From positions 124,001 through 188,000 of the forward strand of contig JAUILU010000005.1 in the NCBI GenBank assembly GCA_030432905.1: a stretch of DNA of 64,000 bases, given 5' to 3'. Both the position numbers and the translations under genes were made by a program. Below the pieces are notes generated by a model. That model had not been told where the DNA came from. It saw only the letters and a program-made list of their open reading frames with translations, and ran no database searches. Shown here one piece after another: positions 60,075 to 64,000 of this stretch; position 1 is the stretch's first letter; each line of letters begins with the position of its first letter. The stretch comes from Phycisphaerae bacterium. GTDB lineage: Bacteria > Planctomycetota > Phycisphaerae > Phycisphaerales > UBA1924.

Positions 60075-60099
60075 TGTGAATTCACGTGTGGTTGCCGGC

Positions 60100-61566
<1,467 letters not shown>

Positions 61567-61676
61567 TCAGAGTGATTCCCCGCACTCCGGAGGCGGGGGA
61601 AAGAGGATAGGCCGGGCGGGAGGGTTTGGCGAGGGAATTGGGAGTCTTCTCGGCACCCCCCCGGGTCACGTTAGGG

Positions 61677-63716
61677 TCAGTAACAGCCGCGGTTGTAGTT
61701 TGTGATCCAGGCCGTGAAATCGGTCGGGGTGATGAACCCGTCACCGTTCTGATCTGCTCTCGGATAGCCGTGGGTATAGGCGGATTTCCAGCCGTAGAAA
61801 TCGCTTGGGTCGAGGTAGCCGTTGCTGTCCATGTCTGGTAGACAGGGCGACGTGTCGGGGAGCGCATCGCCCAGCTCGTACAGCCCAATATCCGGGCCGG
61901 CCCCGGGGGTGTTTGGATCGTCTTGGTTGCGAGCGGTGCCCTCGATGTCGATTGGCAGGAATTCTTGCTTGACGCCGTCACGGTCGAGATCTGATAAGTC
62001 CAGTGTGTACTCGATCAGCTCGGGGTGGCTCCACTTGAGGCTGCCCGCGTCGATGAGCGCGGATCCCGGGATGGGCCTGAAATCGCCGTTGTCAGCATCG
62101 ACGAACACCGGGCCGACTAAATCGAGATCCAGATTCGTAAGCCCGGGTTCGGCACCCGGGAACACGCAGTGCTCGGCTGTGAATTGTGAGGCCTCGGGTG
62201 TTTCATCGAGAACACAATTGAGCAGGGCGCAGCCCTCGGTGAACGCTGTTCCGAAGTCGGCTTTGCTGCTGTTCCATACGACCGAGTGTGTAAGCGAAAC
62301 GCCGGATTCGCTTGCGATTCTCGTGAACGAGTTATCTTGCAGGATGGTCGAGAACGCCCTGAGACCGCCCTCGCTGCGGAACGCAGCCGGGACGTTTGTG
62401 TGGTTGCGGAACTCGCACCCGATCAGCACGGTGTCTTCAGCGAAAAGAACAGAACTGTCATACACGTTTGGGTTGATCGAATAGTTCGCATCGAAGAGTG
62501 TGTCGCGGATCTCAACAGAGAAACCTGACCCGCCAGCCCAAATCTCAGCCGCGGCCGCTGACTCAGAAGAATTTCGCACGAACTCGCAATCACGGATGAG
62601 CAGGGAGTCTTCGAAGCCGCTGTGGTCTACGGACAGTGCCCCCGCGTCCTCCCCTGAGTTTTGCTCGAACGTGCAGCGTTCAACTACGCATTCGCGGCTT
62701 GAGAGGCTTGAGCCGATTCTAAGATGGATCGCACCCGCCCTGGCCTGCTGGCTCGAGTTTCGTATGAACTCCGAATCAGACATCGTGAACTCAGAACCTT
62801 CTGCTATGAGGAGCTCGACAGAAGCCGAAGAGCCGAAGGTGGTGTTCTGCTCGAACCGGCAATCGATCACATCTGCTATTCTATAATCATAAAAGGCACC
62901 CCACATAGCACCTGGGTACCTGGTCTTGGACACATTCCCCTGGAAGTGACACCGCTGGATTGTGAACTCGCTGAGATTGGTCTTGGCTACACCGAGCGCG
63001 TTCACAACCAGGCCGGTCGCGGTGCCATCCCCAAGCAGACCGTTGTTCAGGAAGTCGCAGTCTTGCACCAAGGTGCTGGGCGACAAGCTTGTTGCTCTAA
63101 TCTCAAGCACGCCCTCGCGGATATCGCCGGATTCTCTGGCGCACTCCTGAAAGACACACCGTTCAATACTAATCCGTTCCTCACCGATTGATTCAAAGTA
63201 GACGACGGATACGTCGCCTGCGATCAAGAGGCAGTCTTCGACGATGCAGTCTTGCATCCCGCCTGCGTTGTCGATTGCTTGGTATGCGGCGCCGCGTATC
63301 ACAAGCCCATCAAGCAACGCTCCGCCCGCGATCATCGTGACCTGCGTGTTGTCATTTCGGGAGGCGAAGTCCGCCGTGTCGTTGCCGAGCAGATCCGCGG
63401 TGATGAGCGTTGGGTGTGCTCCGATATCTCTTTGAGAATTATCTGTTTCGTCACCTAGAAAACCACCCCTGAGCACAAGATCTGTGCCGAGATCGATCGT
63501 TCCTTTGTCAACTTTGTAGAGCCCTTGCCTGACCCAGATTTCGTCGCCGGGCTCCGCTGAGTTCACGGCTTCGTAGATCGTCGGCAGCGCCGATTCCCAA
63601 GAAAGGCCGTTTCCGCCTTGTTTTGCAGCACTATCGACGTAGCGAACTGTTTGTGCGGCTGCGGCGGTTGAGGCGAGCGTTGCGAAGAAACCAATACAGA
63701 ACGAAGCGAGTTTCAT
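61677..63716 (-). CDS. Secreted right-handed beta-helix protein with dockerin-like C-terminus
   Basis: 679 aa. Signal peptide MKLASFCIGFFATLASTAAAA, then RYVDSAAKQGGNGLSWESAL and EIWVRQGLYKVDKG, the usual start of planctomycete choice-of-anchor/right-handed beta-helix (pectate-lyase-like) proteins. Many DC.F..N...-type rungs follow (IRDCEFVRNSSESA, VQDCDFLNNGLLGD). The C-terminus has two EF-hand-like dockerin repeats (DMDSNGYLDPSDFYGWK, DQNGDGFITPTDFTAW). It is probably surface-attached polysaccharide-active or adhesive. Confidence 0.85.
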   Translation of the reverse strand: MKLASFCIGFFATLASTAAAAQTVRYVDSAAKQGGNGLSWESALPTIYEAVNSAEPGDEIWVRQGLYKVDKGTIDLGTDLVLRGGFLGDETDNSQRDIGAHPTLITADLLGNDTADFASRNDNTQVTMIAGGALLDGLVIRGAAYQAIDNAGGMQDCIVEDCLLIAGDVSVVYFESIGEERISIERCVFQECARESGDIREGVLEIRATSLSPSTLVQDCDFLNNGLLGDGTATGLVVNALGVAKTNLSEFTIQRCHFQGNVSKTRYPGAMWGAFYDYRIADVIDCRFEQNTTFGSSASVELLIAEGSEFTMSDSEFIRNSSQQARAGAIHLRIGSSLSSRECVVERCTFEQNSGEDAGALSVDHSGFEDSLLIRDCEFVRNSSESAAAAEIWAGGSGFSVEIRDTLFDANYSINPNVYDSSVLFAEDTVLIGCEFRNHTNVPAAFRSEGGLRAFSTILQDNSFTRIASESGVSLTHSVVWNSSKADFGTAFTEGCALLNCVLDETPEASQFTAEHCVFPGAEPGLTNLDLDLVGPVFVDADNGDFRPIPGSALIDAGSLKWSHPELIEYTLDLSDLDRDGVKQEFLPIDIEGTARNQDDPNTPGAGPDIGLYELGDALPDTSPCLPDMDSNGYLDPSDFYGWKSAYTHGYPRADQNGDGFITPTDFTAWITNYNRGCY

Positions 63717-63758
63717 GCATTCATTCTAGATGATCGTGTTGGATTCACAAAGCTTTGA

Positions 63759-64000
63759 TCACCGCCCGTTGGCACGGCGCCAGGCGTTTGGGTCTTTGTG
63801 CTTTCTCGGGTTGACGTAGAAGGTGTACTCGCTGGTGTCGGCGCCTTCGGTCATTTCCTCGGCTCGGGCGGAGCCGTCGAGGAAGGCGAGATGGCCGATG
63901 CGTGGGCCGTACCAGAAACCTTCGGGGATGAGCAGGTTCTGGAGTTCTTCGTTGTTGTATCGGCCCGCGTCCATCTGGCCTGCGCCGCCTGCGAGTACGA
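63759..64000 (-). CDS. H-X9-DG-type pilin-like/DUF1559 protein, C-terminal part (5' end outside)
   Basis: About 80 codons visible; the frame is open to the window edge. GHLAFLDGSARAEEM resembles the conserved HxxFxDGH/DGS end of planctomycete prepilin-like (DUF1559, H-X9-DG-CTERM) proteins. ILIPEGFWYGPRIG precedes it. The N-terminal prepilin signal would be beyond 64000. Confidence 0.55.
   Translation of the reverse strand, partial: VLAGGAGQMDAGRYNNEELQNLLIPEGFWYGPRIGHLAFLDGSARAEEMTEGADTSEYTFYVNPRKHKDPNAWRRANGR

Overview
The window looks like a chromosome segment of a planctomycete, most likely of the class Phycisphaerae. The evidence is high G+C, three large membrane Ser/Thr kinases (two paired with ECF sigma factors), secreted proteins with planctomycete-type PEP-CTERM tails (PAPA..RRRR) or C-terminal dockerin-like repeats (PTDFSAWI.NYN.GC), and an rpmF-plsX-fab cluster. 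tRNA genes here do not encode CCA.

Left backbone (1-12.1 kb). After the tail of a SpoIIE-type phosphatase, a PEP-CTERM protein and a TPR kinase comes an RNA-repair locus. rtcR (CARF domain plus sigma54 activator) lies on the minus strand, followed by an orphan type III-like DNA methyltransferase. Divergently, a perfect GG-N10-GC sigma54 promoter (7094-7110) drives a long unit in this order: degenerate tRNA-like elements and stable hairpins (7179-7672), a repeat-bearing slipin/SPFH protein, three well-folded tRNAs or tRNA-like genes (Leu-UAG-like, Pro-UGG, Arg-ACG), rtcB and rtcA. An RtcR-controlled RNA-ligase operon that carries its own tRNA and tRNA-like genes is the most interesting system here: a possible sense, decoy, repair or replenish circuit for tRNA damage.

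Integrated island (12,133-50,274, about 38.1 kb). A 21-bp perfect direct repeat, the 3' end of tRNA-Lys(CTT), bounds the island, and a tyrosine recombinase abuts the right copy. The integrase reading frame runs through the att core. In the circular form it would continue in phase for 67 codons encoded at the left end, so integration appears to remove the integrase C-terminal tail. Cargo: two overlapping small genes, two ECF-kinase modules, a 1,490-aa secreted dockerin-type protein, an IS3 remnant, a PLD-helicase-DUF3427 protein, and a roughly 13-kb minus-strand operon (DUF2779 nuclease, HTH, DUF499 ATPase, PglZ, DUF1156 methylase, small protein, SNF2 helicase) resembling type 3 BREX without recognisable BrxA or BrxF. 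The right end holds a replication/integration module of small HTH proteins, iteron-like TGCGACA repeats, a primase-polymerase and the integrase.

Right backbone (50.3-64 kb). tRNA-Lys is followed by rpmF-plsX-fabH-(membrane zinc-ribbon protein)-fabD-(poly-proline lipoprotein)-fabG-(small protein), which couples ribosome and phospholipid/fatty-acid synthesis. Beyond it are a conserved unknown, a second PEP-CTERM protein, an EamA-type transporter, a DinB/DUF1569 protein, atpD with a strong terminator, a beta-helix dockerin protein, and the end of an H-X9-DG-type pilin-like protein.
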